Positions 52,601-60,448 of a stretch of 64,000 nt of DNA are shown piece after piece. Each line of letters opens with the position of its first letter. Position 1 is the first letter of the stretch. The notes beneath the pieces are model-generated. The model saw only the letters and a list, made by a program, of their open reading frames with translations, did no database searches and was not told where the DNA came from. The position numbers and the translations under genes were made by a program. The DNA is from Aeromicrobium erythreum (GTDB lineage Bacteria > Actinomycetota > Actinomycetes > Propionibacteriales > Nocardioidaceae). The stretch lies in contig NZ_CP011502.1 in assembly GCF_001509405.1 (NCBI RefSeq), forward strand, positions 558,001 through 622,000, read 5' to 3'.

Positions 52601-55532
52601 CGACGCCGCCGGACAGCTCACCGCTCACACCGACGCTACCGGCGCGGTGTGGAAGACGACCTACGACCTCGCGGGCAACACGACGTCGACCATCGATCCG
52701 CTCAACAACGCCACGACGGCGACGTACGACAAGGTCGGCCGCGTCACCCAGACGAAGGACGCGACGGGCGCGGCGATCACCTACACGTACGACGACGCCG
52801 CCAGGAAGACGACCCGCACCGACGGCGTCGGGCTTCTGGACGTCACCGTCGTCGACACCAACGGCAACGTCGTGGAGCGCCGCGACGGTGAAGGCAAGAG
52901 CACGACGTACGCCTACGACGATGACGGCATGCTCGCCTCGCAGACCAACCCTCGTGGGGGGACGCGGCACTACGGCTACGACCTGGCGGGAAACCGCACC
53001 CGCCAGACGGACGAGACCGGATCGGTGACGACGGCCACCTACGACGACCTCAACCGCATCGTGCGGCGTGACCACGCGGACGACAGCCACGAGACGTTCG
53101 GGTACGACGCTGTAGGCAACCTCACGGCGCAGACCGATCGGAGGGGCGCGCACTGGCAGCACTCGTTCGACGCACTGAATCGGCCGCGCGTCACCACCGA
53201 TCCCCTGGGAGGCCAGACGACGACGACCTACGACGACCTCGGCCAGGTCATCAAGACGATGGACCCCGTCGGTGCCGAGACCCGGTACGCGTACGACGCC
53301 GGCGGTCGTCCGGCGGTCCTCACCGACCCTGCAGGCAACTCCACGGTCATCACCTACGACGGGGAGGGCCGGCAGCGCACCATCACCAGCCCGAGCGGCG
53401 TCCGGCAGGCCCTCACCTACAACGCAGCCGGACGGCTCACGCAAGACCGGCGGGGTTCCTACAGCACGTACGACACGACCTTCACCTACAACGGGCGGGG
53501 ACAGCAGATCACCCGCGCCCAAGGCGACCAGACCTTGGTCCGCACCTTCGATGCACGTGGTCGCCTGACGTCGTCGAAGGACGGGCGGGGGAAGACGACG
53601 ACCTACGCGTACGACGGCGCAGACAACCGCACGAGGGAGACGTCTCCGCTCGGACACGCCACCGTCTGGACGTACGACGGCAACGACCTCCTCGCCACCG
53701 CCACCGATCCGGCCGGCAACTCCGCCTCCTACACCCGCAACGCAGCAGGCCAGCTGACGAAGATCACGACCCCGGGGGGCGACACCTACCAGTACACCTA
53801 CGACAGCAACGGCAACACCGCTACCAGCACCAATCCGCTCGGCAAGACGACGGCCTACCTGTGGAGCCCAGCGGGCGACCTCACTCGTCTCACGAGACCC
53901 GATGGCACGGCTGTCGTCACGGCCTACGACGAGCTTGGACGTCCGGTGAGCCGCACGGCGGGCGCCCAGACTCGAGCCTTCGAGTACGACCCGAACGGCC
54001 GGCTCACCAAGGCGACCGCGGCGGGAGTCGCGCTCTCCTTCGGCTACGACCTCCGCGGGAACCTGACCTCCAGCACCAGTCCGAATGGGATCACCACCCA
54101 CACCTATGACAGCGACGGCCGCGTCGCCTCCACTGCACTTCCCGGGACGCAAGCTACTCAGTACACGTACGACACGGCCCTGGGCCAGCTGGAGACCATG
54201 CTCGGGCCGACCAACCTGCGTTACTACTACAACGCGCGCGGCAAGGTCAGCGCGATCCGCACCATCGGCGCGACGAACTACGCAGCGCAGACCTTCACCC
54301 GCGACGCCAACGACAACGTGACCTCGTTGAAGGACGAGAGCGACGACAGCTTCACCGCCACCTATGACGATGACAACCGCACGACCAGCATCACGACGAC
54401 GCTTCCCGGGATCGTCCACCCGCTCGAAGGCACGACGAGCTACACCTACGACGATGCCGACCGCCTCACCGGGTGGACTCGGACGCAGGGAGACCAGACG
54501 ACCGGGGTTGGCGCCTACACCTGGGACAGCGACACGAATCGCACGTCCAGCGGAGACGGGACCACGACGACGTCGAGTTCCTTCGACGCGGCCAACCGCC
54601 CTACTGACGTGGGCGACGACGACTACACCTACGACGCCAACGGCAACCTCGCGGCGGTCAAGGGTCCACAGAGAGACATCGAGTACCGCTACAACGCCTT
54701 CAACGAGCTCACGGGAGCCACCAGCAACGGCCAGACGGTGAGCTATGAGCGTGACGCGCTGGGTCGCATCACGAGCCGAGAGACCACTGCTAGCACCACC
54801 ACCTACGGGTACGACTCGACCTCGAACCGAGCGACCACGGTGAAGAAAGGGACGACGACGACCGCGGTCATCCGTGACGACACCGGGGCTGCCCGTTCGA
54901 CCCAGAAGGGGTCGACGTCGACGCACCTGATCGAGAACCTGCACGGTGACGTCAGCGTGCAGCGGTCGAACTCTGGTGGCCCGCCCGTGAGCGCCACGCT
55001 CTACGACCCCTTCGGCACGCCGACCGCCATGGGCGCGCCGACGGTCGACCTCGCCTTCCAGGCGATGGTCACGGATCCGGTCACGGGCCTCACGGACATG
55101 GGGGCACGGCAGTACTCGGCCGCCAGCGGCACCTTCACGAGCGAGGACACGGTGGCGGGTGACCTCACTGCACCGGTCACGCTGAACCGCTACACCTACG
55201 CCAACGGCAGCCCGATCGACGTCTTCGACCCGGACGGTCACTTCGGTATCCCGAAGTTCGCGAAGAACATTGCCTCCAACGTCGCCAAGGTCGCCTCCAG
55301 GGTCTACCAGGCGGTCAGAGGGGTCGCGACCTCCGTGGGCAACGCCGTCAGGGCCGCGGGAGGAGCTGCGCGGGCAACGGCGGGATCGACCATCGGGTCG
55401 GTGAGGGCGGCCGCTCGGTCGGTGCAGACGGCGGCGTCCAGCACCTTGGCCGAGGCGCGTGCGGCTGGCACCGTCGATGAGGTCCTTCGGCACCGCCGTT
55501 GCGGAGCTCTCGAGCCGCGTCGACAGCACTGA
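49662..55532 (+). CDS. Giant secreted RHS/YD-repeat protein (polymorphic toxin carrier)
   Basis: 1956 aa. N-terminal signal peptide (about residues 1-38, VVAGVLTSLVGGLLGSAPQ AAA), a beta-helix-like segment (~60-330; VIDYTTLRYGGAGSG), then dozens of YD repeats (~420-1800, YDxxGR type) forming an RHS shell, and the core-end motif RYTYANGSPIDVFDPDGHFG. After that only ~100 Ala-rich residues remain before the frame runs into TGA at 55530. The toxin-like continuation is in the +1 frame (55459-56220), so the carrier and tip are split. Start ATG 49662 has AGGGAG six bases upstream; GTG 49656 also possible. GC content is lower than the flanks. Confidence 0.9.
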   Translation: MIGTAVMSRGVRRMVVAGVLTSLVGGLLGSAPQAAAVVPSPPAAVTPAPYYVETGGQGPTAVSGTISKDTVWGPAGSPYLLDGQVTVNAGVSLTLLPGTVVKLKTTSSKIVVFGQILSLGTPEDRVRITSFKDDTVGGDDNGDGTATSPGRGDWQSISISAGSSQPTSVIDYTTLRYGGAGSGVTCQAYGTVEISSGSRVVVSNSRITDSRFMGITLGAPGKRGFTGIYDNYFARSQCGVSGLGGAGGEIVGNDFDGDFSVAALYTIEPKDMQVRFNQLDDELVAGGTSVSTRPRASDIDVRFNALLGGIGNIGYSNTGLHEFGPNWFGRDINHEVLPTCLTNDEVAAYQPPIATEQVLCPDRGYLRKGTGWIYGGTVPALSSPPASALPRSLARPYHSTFGPVDTYSGVLRVSADDFVVQDAGQQLTANRVYSSGEPSADGTGVGWRSSYSQGLSKVGDVATMTFGDSSEVPFGLDPAAGFSPSRGVAARFAEDSTGSDVSTPDKTGYRFDPSGQLTSMTLGDPGHKIDVDRQDGRVSKVKGVSGREIRYVRGSSGRISSVSDSQGRQVTYAHDSDGRLVSVTGVDGKATTYDYAGSNLTRVTTPQGVVALEAGYDAEGRVSWIKQKGSGRADITYTGSKRTVTLADDTKIDQVVDEYGRLVEERTRGGAGRHVVYDGDGRQIVAVEGVPDREVTGYAPQVSSTFYDRNGNPVREVDAVGGTTSTVFNNRNDPVRQTAPDGGETTYEYDVDGRLEKATAPDGGIWRFAHNSRGQVTKITDPESRDRTFVYEANGDLRNETDVLGGIDQFQYDARGLITEHTDPRGKTRSMAYTAWDQLRRVTTPRGGVYVATFDDDRNLLSVTDPRDKTSFYGYDTQGRVSRTTDAAGQTTTFSYDSLGRPKSMKDPLDRTIARAYDSDGRPTTTTFPDQSTTTVVYDPAGRPMRTTNQLGHVTQTTFNRLGKPTKIETPDGATRRYTYDAAGQLTAHTDATGAVWKTTYDLAGNTTSTIDPLNNATTATYDKVGRVTQTKDATGAAITYTYDDAARKTTRTDGVGLLDVTVVDTNGNVVERRDGEGKSTTYAYDDDGMLASQTNPRGGTRHYGYDLAGNRTRQTDETGSVTTATYDDLNRIVRRDHADDSHETFGYDAVGNLTAQTDRRGAHWQHSFDALNRPRVTTDPLGGQTTTTYDDLGQVIKTMDPVGAETRYAYDAGGRPAVLTDPAGNSTVITYDGEGRQRTITSPSGVRQALTYNAAGRLTQDRRGSYSTYDTTFTYNGRGQQITRAQGDQTLVRTFDARGRLTSSKDGRGKTTTYAYDGADNRTRETSPLGHATVWTYDGNDLLATATDPAGNSASYTRNAAGQLTKITTPGGDTYQYTYDSNGNTATSTNPLGKTTAYLWSPAGDLTRLTRPDGTAVVTAYDELGRPVSRTAGAQTRAFEYDPNGRLTKATAAGVALSFGYDLRGNLTSSTSPNGITTHTYDSDGRVASTALPGTQATQYTYDTALGQLETMLGPTNLRYYYNARGKVSAIRTIGATNYAAQTFTRDANDNVTSLKDESDDSFTATYDDDNRTTSITTTLPGIVHPLEGTTSYTYDDADRLTGWTRTQGDQTTGVGAYTWDSDTNRTSSGDGTTTTSSSFDAANRPTDVGDDDYTYDANGNLAAVKGPQRDIEYRYNAFNELTGATSNGQTVSYERDALGRITSRETTASTTTYGYDSTSNRATTVKKGTTTTAVIRDDTGAARSTQKGSTSTHLIENLHGDVSVQRSNSGGPPVSATLYDPFGTPTAMGAPTVDLAFQAMVTDPVTGLTDMGARQYSAASGTFTSEDTVAGDLTAPVTLNRYTYANGSPIDVFDPDGHFGIPKFAKNIASNVAKVASRVYQAVRGVATSVGNAVRAAGGAARATAGSTIGSVRAAARSVQTAASSTLAEARAAGTVDEVLRHRRCGALEPRRQH

Positions 55533-56220
55533 CGTCCACACCGTCCTCGCCGTCGCCGGACTTGTCCCTGGCATAGGCGAGGTGGCAGACGGAGCGGACG
55601 CCGCCCTCTACCTCCTCGAGGGAGACACCAAGAACGCGCTGATCTCCTTCGCGGCGATGGTGCCGGGTATCGGCGTCGGCGCCACGCTGAGGAAGGCGTC
55701 GGTTCGGCTGGAGAGGGACGCTGCCGAGAACCTAGCTGAGCCCGTCGCTAGACGAGGCCCTCCGACGACTGTCGCGCACCATCCTGAACTCAATACGGGT
55801 GGGGTGTTGAAGGAGCGGTCCACCGGCGCCGCTGGCGTCGACATGGATTCATTGCTGGCGAGTGGTGCAACTGTCAGGCACAGCGCGACGGCCACCGCTA
55901 TCGGCGATGACATACCCACGCTCGTCAATTTCGGGCGATCACGAGGAGCCGACGGGCTGCACGATGTTGTGGTTCACGGCACCATGTCCGGCCGGCCGAT
56001 CGTCAACGGGTCGGTAACTCACATTCAGCAAATTGCCGACGCTGTCCTGGAGAACCCCGGCTACCGGCGCGGCTGCTCAATCAGGCTGGTCATGTGTCAC
56101 GGTGGTCGGGAGTCCGCCGCCGAACTTGCCCGTATCCTGGGCGTCGACGTCGTGACTACCACGAGGAAAGCCCAACTGAGCCCGGTGACCGGGCGCCTCC
56201 TACAGGGAGCATTCCAATGA
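55459..56220 (+). CDS. Rhs C-terminal tip: pretoxin plus putative effector, out of frame with the carrier
   Basis: Up to 253 aa in the +1 frame relative to the RHS gene, overlapping it by 74 bp. Residues ~28-85 (VLAVAGLVPGIGEVADGADA, then ALISFAAMVPGIGVGA) are the pretoxin linker normally continuous with an RHS core. The C-terminal ~110 residues contain DVVVHGTMSGRP and CSIRLVMCHGGRESAAELAR: a hydrophobic strand ending in His-Gly and another ending in Cys about 41 residues later, like the dyad layout of caspase-fold (clan CD/DUF4347-like) proteins. Possible internal starts: GTG 55459, ATG 55477. Its stop overlaps the next gene by ATGA. Activity is a hypothesis. Confidence 0.7.
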   Translation: MRLAPSMRSFGTAVAELSSRVDSTDVHTVLAVAGLVPGIGEVADGADAALYLLEGDTKNALISFAAMVPGIGVGATLRKASVRLERDAAENLAEPVARRGPPTTVAHHPELNTGGVLKERSTGAAGVDMDSLLASGATVRHSATATAIGDDIPTLVNFGRSRGADGLHDVVVHGTMSGRPIVNGSVTHIQQIADAVLENPGYRRGCSIRLVMCHGGRESAAELARILGVDVVTTTRKAQLSPVTGRLLQGAFQ

Positions 56221-56639
56221 CCGACGGCGCGTCCGACCTGTTGCTGCAGCCCCTGGGGCTTTTCGCGGAAGAGCCCGGCTCGGATCGGTGGAGGGCGGAA
56301 GCCCTTCTGCAGTCGCCGGCGTTGGCGCCCGCTGTGCGCGACCGAGTGATCAGGTACCTGGACGGCTGTCCTGTGTTCTTGGCGTGGACGGAACATACTC
56401 GGGACGAGATCGGGAGTCGTTTTGTTGTGCCGGGCGGCTCGGCAATTGCCTCGGACGGCCAGTACTACTGGCGTCTCGACGCCACGGCATACATCCGTGA
56501 GTACGGGATCACGGTGCCTTCAGTAGCCCTGGAAGACTTCGCGGAACGCAACTGGCTGCCGCCTGACTTCGACGAGGCGTCATACCTCCGCATCTACGCG
56601 GAACTGGAGACGAAGCTCGTCCGTTCCTTCGACTTCTGA
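56217..56639 (+). CDS. Putative immunity protein for the Rhs tip
   Basis: 140-aa soluble acidic protein, no recognised family. Starts in an ATGA overlap with the toxin tip, the usual place for a cognate immunity gene. Visible features: AIASDGQYYWRLDATAYIRE and a Trp/Pro-rich C-terminal part. Lower GC than the chromosome. Immunity function is inferred from position only. Confidence 0.65.
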   Translation: MTDGASDLLLQPLGLFAEEPGSDRWRAEALLQSPALAPAVRDRVIRYLDGCPVFLAWTEHTRDEIGSRFVVPGGSAIASDGQYYWRLDATAYIREYGITVPSVALEDFAERNWLPPDFDEASYLRIYAELETKLVRSFDF

Positions 56640-56645
56640 GGCCAC

Positions 56646-56828
56646 GTGCTGACGCTTGTCATCGATGACATCGACGCGTACCACTTTCCGCCCTCGGCAG
56701 CCTTCTGAGAGGCGCTGCGGGTGGCGACAGGCGCAGAAGCGGCGGACCGGCTCGAAGCGGCCGAGATCGACGATGCGTGGTGGCTCAGCCTGGCACGGAC
56801 CGACAGCGACGGGGCGGCGACCGATTGA
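56646..56828 (+). pseudogene. Eroded small gene with internal stop, possibly an old immunity remnant
   Basis: GTG 56646 opens VLTLVIDDIDAYHFPPSAAF, then TGA at 56706-56708, after which the same frame continues EALRVATGAEAADRLEAAEI ... to a TGA at 56826. Both halves read as normal coding sequence, so one nonsense change seems to have broken a ~60-aa gene or fragment. Between 56829 and 57022 no gene is seen. Confidence 0.4.
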
Positions 56829-57022
56829 GGTGCCGACATCACCAAGCTTCAACGCGACGTCGGGCGCTCACCGCCGCCTGGGCCACTCTGGCAGAGGTGA
56901 GCCGTGCGGGCGGGAATGAGCCACGGCGAACGGCGGGAGCGGCGTCGACGTGAACTGCCGATGTGTCGTCCCAGGTCCTCCAGACGGTTCAAAGCCTGTC
57001 CAGCGAGAATCGAGTGTCATCC

Positions 57023-57295
57023 ATGAAGCGGCGCGTTCTTGTTCTCCCCCAGGACTTTCCGGACTACTCGTGGGAGGTGGAGGCGAAAGGTGTGTTCTGG
57101 GACACCGCAGTGGAACGGGGAGGCGAGTGCTTCAGCGTGGTCTTCTACGATCCGATCCGGTTGCAGCAGGACGTGGGCGGAGAGGTGGCCGAGCGGTCGG
57201 CCTTCGCGGTGAGTCGACTGCTGGTCATCCCGTCAGTCACGGAGCAACACATGCGCGACGCCCTCGACGCGGCTCCGGAAGAGTTCTTTCACTAG
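57023..57295 (+). CDS. Hypothetical protein in the Rhs island
   Basis: 90-aa protein (MKRRVLVLPQDFPDYSWEVE...) with no recognised family; an in-frame GTG/ATG at 56963 would add 20 residues. Beta-strand-rich pattern (CFSVVFYDPIRLQQDV, SRLLVIPSVTEQHM) and position after the toxin suggest an orphan immunity-type gene. Weak Shine-Dalgarno. Confidence 0.55.
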   Translation: MKRRVLVLPQDFPDYSWEVEAKGVFWDTAVERGGECFSVVFYDPIRLQQDVGGEVAERSAFAVSRLLVIPSVTEQHMRDALDAAPEEFFH

Positions 57296-57413
57296 GGATC
57301 CAGCGTCGTGTCGCGAGCGCCTCCACGTTGCGCCCTGGTTCGCCTCCGCAGTCGACAGGGAGCGCCGAGGGCGTCGTCCATGGTCTGATGAGCTCGAGGA
57401 AAGGTGACGCTCG

Positions 57414-57833
57414 ATGTACATGCCGGACCTGTCGCCGTACCGCTACGCAGGGTCGGACTCGCCCATGCTGGCGGTCGGGTGGCTCGCCGACGCACACACC
57501 TTCGACCGCGGCGACGTCCCTGCCCACGTCGTCGAGCGGCTGATCGACCTGGCGTTCGAGATGCCCCACCTGATGCGCGGATGCCACTACTGCCCCTTCT
57601 GCGACGAGGAGTCGCCGATCCGCATCGACGTGCCCCGGCATCCCACCCCGTTGTACCTGGGGATGAGCGAGATCCACGTGCGGAGCGTGTCAGGTGTCGT
57701 GTACTCGGCGCCTTCGCTTGTCCTGCACTACATCGAGCGTCACCGGTACCGCCCACCGGACGAGTTCGTCCGGGCCGTCGAGGAGAGGGACGGGCATGAG
57801 CGCCGAGGCGCCGACGTACGGAGCGTGGAGTGA
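57414..57833 (+). CDS. Hypothetical protein with CxxCPFC motif
   Basis: 139-aa protein: MYMPDLSPYRYAGSDSP, LAVGWLADAHTFDRG, then GCHYCPFCDEESP and SAPSLVLHYIERHRYRPPDE. The pattern is familiar from uncharacterised Streptomyces proteins of DUF7919 type. The C-x2-C-x2-C cluster could bind zinc. GAGGAAAGGTGACGCTCG gives a Shine-Dalgarno region before the ATG. GTGA overlap with the next gene. Confidence 0.72.
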   Translation: MYMPDLSPYRYAGSDSPMLAVGWLADAHTFDRGDVPAHVVERLIDLAFEMPHLMRGCHYCPFCDEESPIRIDVPRHPTPLYLGMSEIHVRSVSGVVYSAPSLVLHYIERHRYRPPDEFVRAVEERDGHERRGADVRSVE

Positions 57834-58231
57834 TGGTTCGACCCCATCTGATCCTGATCGGGTACTGGCGTCGCGAGGAAGGTGGGGGCTTGCCCGCAGA
57901 TCATCGATGGCCATCGCCTCAGAGCTACGTCGATGAGACGTGGGACGAGGTGGAACGGGATCAGGTCCACGAGTACCTCACGCGAGGCTTCGTCGTACGC
58001 GCCTGCATGGGCTCCTCACCATGTCGCCTCTGTGGCGTCTCCAACGGCTCCCTCGAGCTGAGCGATGCGGTGCACGTCTGGCCCGAAGGCCTGGCCCACT
58101 ACGTCCGCGACCACGGCGTTCGAGCACCTGAACCATTCGTCACGCACGTCCTCTCCGCGACCGAAGAGCTTGAGATGGCAGGGCGCGACGAGTCGTGGTG
58201 GCGTGGTCAGGCGGATCTCAGGGAAGCCTAG
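57830..58231 (+). CDS. Hypothetical protein, likely distant paralogue of its neighbour
   Basis: 133-aa protein with CMGSSPCRLCGVSNGSLELS and VWPEGLAHYVRDHGVRAPEP. The Cys cluster followed by 'xxHYxxxHxxRxPxxFVxxV' repeats the layout of the preceding gene, suggesting a tandem, diverged pair. Starts GTG at 57830 (ATG at 57833 also possible). Its end overlaps the convergent mutY stop by 4 bp. Function unknown. Confidence 0.68.
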   Translation: MMVRPHLILIGYWRREEGGGLPADHRWPSPQSYVDETWDEVERDQVHEYLTRGFVVRACMGSSPCRLCGVSNGSLELSDAVHVWPEGLAHYVRDHGVRAPEPFVTHVLSATEELEMAGRDESWWRGQADLREA

Positions 58232-59127
58232 AGCGAGAACTTCCCGTCCGAGTGCACCTGGGCGAGGCCCTCGTCCAGGAGCGCGTCGAGGCAGCGCTCG
58301 CGCTGCGCGCCGTCTTCCCAGACCGCGTCGAGCGCAGCCTTCGGCACCGGGTCGGTCGCGTCGCGCAGCACCGCGAGGAGGCGGCCGCGGCACTGACGGT
58401 CGGTGCCGGCCCACGCCTGGCCGCGTCGCGGGGGACCGTCGTGGTCGGGGCGGCCGAGCGCGAGCCAGCGGCAACGGTCGGCGACGGGGCAGACGTCGCA
58501 GCGGGGCGCTCGGGCGGTGCACACGAGGGCACCGAGCTCCATCGTCGCGGCCGCCCACCGGTGCGCGTCGTCCGCGGGCAGCAGCGCCTGGGCCAGTCGC
58601 CGCTCTGCGGCCGTGACCGATGTCGACGGGTACGCCTGACCCAGGACGACCCGCGCCAGCACGCGTCGGACGTTCGTGTCCATCACGGCGTGCCGCTGGC
58701 CGAACGCGAACGACGCGACAGCGGCGGCCGTGTACTCGCCGACACCGGGCAGCGACAGCAGCGCGGCGTGGTCGTCGGGCACCCGTCCGTCGTGCTCGGT
58801 CGTGATCGCGACCGCGGCCGCGTGGAGGCGCAGCGCGCGTCGTGGGTAGCCGAGCCGGCCCCACGCCCGCACGGCCTCGCTCGACGGCTCCGCGGCGAGG
58901 TCGGCGGGCGTCGGCCAGCGCTCCATCCATGCCTCGAAGACCGGCAGCACCCGCACGACCGGGGTCTGCTGCAGCATCAGCTCCGACACGAGCACCGGCC
59001 ACGGCTCGGGGAGCACCTCGGCCGTCCCGCGCCAGGGCAGGTCGCGGGCGTGGTCGTCGAACCAGCCGACGACGGCGTCGTGCAGTCCGGCGAGGTCGTC
59101 GGGGAGGGGAGCGGACGGGGTCGGCAT
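58228..59127 (-). CDS. mutY: A/G-specific adenine DNA glycosylase
   Basis: 299-aa base-excision enzyme removing adenine opposite 8-oxoguanine. HhH-GPD core with ELMLQQTPVVRVLPVFEAWM, LPGVGEYTAAAVASFAFGQ and HAVMDTNVRRVLAR (catalytic Asp); the [4Fe-4S] cluster is C-x6-C-x2-C-x5-C (CTARAPRCDVCPVADRC). The NUDIX-like C-terminal domain of E. coli MutY is absent, replaced by a short winged-helix-like tail, as in other actinobacteria. Confidence 0.93.
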   Translation of the reverse strand: MPTPSAPLPDDLAGLHDAVVGWFDDHARDLPWRGTAEVLPEPWPVLVSELMLQQTPVVRVLPVFEAWMERWPTPADLAAEPSSEAVRAWGRLGYPRRALRLHAAAVAITTEHDGRVPDDHAALLSLPGVGEYTAAAVASFAFGQRHAVMDTNVRRVLARVVLGQAYPSTSVTAAERRLAQALLPADDAHRWAAATMELGALVCTARAPRCDVCPVADRCRWLALGRPDHDGPPRRGQAWAGTDRQCRGRLLAVLRDATDPVPKAALDAVWEDGAQRERCLDALLDEGLAQVHSDGKFSL

Positions 59128-59162
59128 GGCGCGTCGATCCTCGCACGCGCGTCCACGCGAAC

Positions 59163-59168
59163 TACTCT
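59163..59168 (+). promoter_or_regulatory. -10 hexamer (TACTCT) of a leaderless gene
   Basis: TACTCT followed by six bases and the GTG at 59175, in the 47-bp gap that diverges from mutY. Confidence 0.45.
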
Positions 59169-59174
59169 CGGAGC

Positions 59175-59939
59175 GTGAGCACGCGACCGACCCGCCGTCC
59201 GTTGCCGCGGGCGATCTACTGGCGTCGTCGCTTCCTCCTCCTCGCCGTCGTGCTGCTCGTGGTCTGGCTCGTGGTGAGGCTGTGGCCCGGCGGCTCGGAC
59301 GACGCCCGTCCCGCCGCGGCGCCCTCCCCGAGCGCCTCGGCCAGCGGGTCGGCCACGGCCTCGCCGACGCCCAGCCCGACACCGTCGCGGTCGGCGCAGA
59401 GCGACGCCCAGGTGACCCTGACGGACACCAGCACCGCCTGCACGCCGGAGTCGGTGCGGATGACGCCCACGGTGCCGGAGGACCAGTCGGCGCGGCAGGC
59501 GGTGCGCGTCGAGCTGCTCATCTCGACTACCGCCAAGAAGGGCTGCACGCTCGACCCGGGCGACACCGACCTCATCGCGGTGATCAAGAGCGGCGACACC
59601 GCCGTGTGGGACTCCACGGTCTGCAAGACCGCTCTGCTCGACGAGCCGGTGGCGCTCAGCCCCGGGTGGGCGACGGCGGCGTCGGCGCGGTGGTCGGGCC
59701 GCGGTTCCGGGCCCGCCTGCTCCCCGCGCGAGGGCTGGGCGTCGCCGGGCACCTACACGTTGCGCATCGGCACGCTCGGTGGCGAGCCGGGCGCGACGAC
59801 CTTCAAGCTCATCCAGCCGAAGCCCAAGCCCAAGCCGAGCCCCAGCCCGACGCCCAGCGCCAGCGCGTCGGTGAAGCCGTCGGTGAAGCCGTCCGCCTCG
59901 GCCAGCCCCACCCCGAGCGCGTCGCCGAGCCGGGACTGA
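59175..59939 (+). CDS. Membrane-anchored protein with Ser/Pro/Ala-rich stalks
   Basis: 254-aa protein: basic N-terminus, one membrane anchor (about residues 19-36, FLLLAVVLLVVWLVVRLW), a Ser/Ala/Pro stalk (~45-75), a globular external domain (~78-210) with four or more Cys (STACTPESVR, KKGCTLDPGD, STVCKTALL, GPACSPREGW), and a second Lys/Pro then Ser/Ala/Pro tail. No family recognised. Commonly found near mutY/disA in related genomes by my recollection. Leaderless GTG start. Confidence 0.72.
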   Translation: MSTRPTRRPLPRAIYWRRRFLLLAVVLLVVWLVVRLWPGGSDDARPAAAPSPSASASGSATASPTPSPTPSRSAQSDAQVTLTDTSTACTPESVRMTPTVPEDQSARQAVRVELLISTTAKKGCTLDPGDTDLIAVIKSGDTAVWDSTVCKTALLDEPVALSPGWATAASARWSGRGSGPACSPREGWASPGTYTLRIGTLGGEPGATTFKLIQPKPKPKPSPSPTPSASASVKPSVKPSASASPTPSASPSRD

Positions 59940-59989
59940 GTCGGCCCCTCCGCGTGCCTGGGCCGCTGCAGCTGGCGCGGTGTCCGGTC

Positions 59990-60300
59990 TCCGAAAGGGC
60001 CTCGACCGGCAGTGGGCCTGGAGGTGGCTCCGGCTCTCGGGGCCTGGTCGGGGCTCCCGTGTGTTGCACGATTCTTCGCTTCTGCTGTCTCGGGCCGGAG
60101 TTCTGCGGTGGCGCGTCCGGGCGGTGGATCGTGCGCGAGGTCGAACGCTTCTGCGTTCGCGACGGGATCACGTAGCAAACGCAGAAGCGTCGGATCCCGG
60201 TGCACGAACGCAGAATCTAACGTCCATCCCCAGCACGAACCCGCAGCCCGAGACCCCGGACCAGCGCCGCCGCCAGCTGCCCGGTCGAGGCCCTTTCGGA
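59990..60300. repeat. 311-bp element bounded by 20-bp perfect inverted repeats
   Basis: TCCGAAAGGGCCTCGACCGG at 59990-60009 is exactly complementary to 60281-60300. The arms can be extended imperfectly inward (GCAGCTGGCG and TCTCGGG blocks recur on both sides). The interior has no ORF of note. Looks like a decayed MITE-like element or a large stem-loop. No target-site duplication is evident. Confidence 0.55.
60145..60190. repeat. Inner 13-bp inverted repeat
   Basis: ACGCTTCTGCGTT (60145-60157) is complementary to AACGCAGAAGCGT (60178-60190), with a further partial copy AACGCAGAATC at 60213-60223. The spacer contains a GATC-centred motif (GACGGGATCACG). Confidence 0.6.
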
Positions 60301-60448
60301 GGCCACCCCCAGCGAAGGCCGAGGCAGCGCACCAGAGAGCCCAGACCCCCTGCGGCAGCGCACGGGCGAGTCGCGACGACGGCAGCCGCGGGACCCGGCC
60401 CGCGCCCCGAGCGCAAGCCGGTCCGACGTCAGCGTCAGACGTCGAACG

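Larger units (their letters stand above)
59940..60448. other. Non-coding, repeat-rich segment between an anchored protein gene and disA
   Basis: 509 bp with no convincing gene on either strand. It holds a 20-bp perfect inverted repeat (59990-60009 / 60281-60300) and an inner 13-bp inverted repeat (60145-60190), described separately. The last 150 bp before disA show no ordered element. Confidence 0.7.

Noticed and set aside
52176-55574. A 1132-codon antisense frame opposite the RHS gene
   Set aside because: Mirrors the YD repeats of the real gene and has no recognisable motif or start signal.
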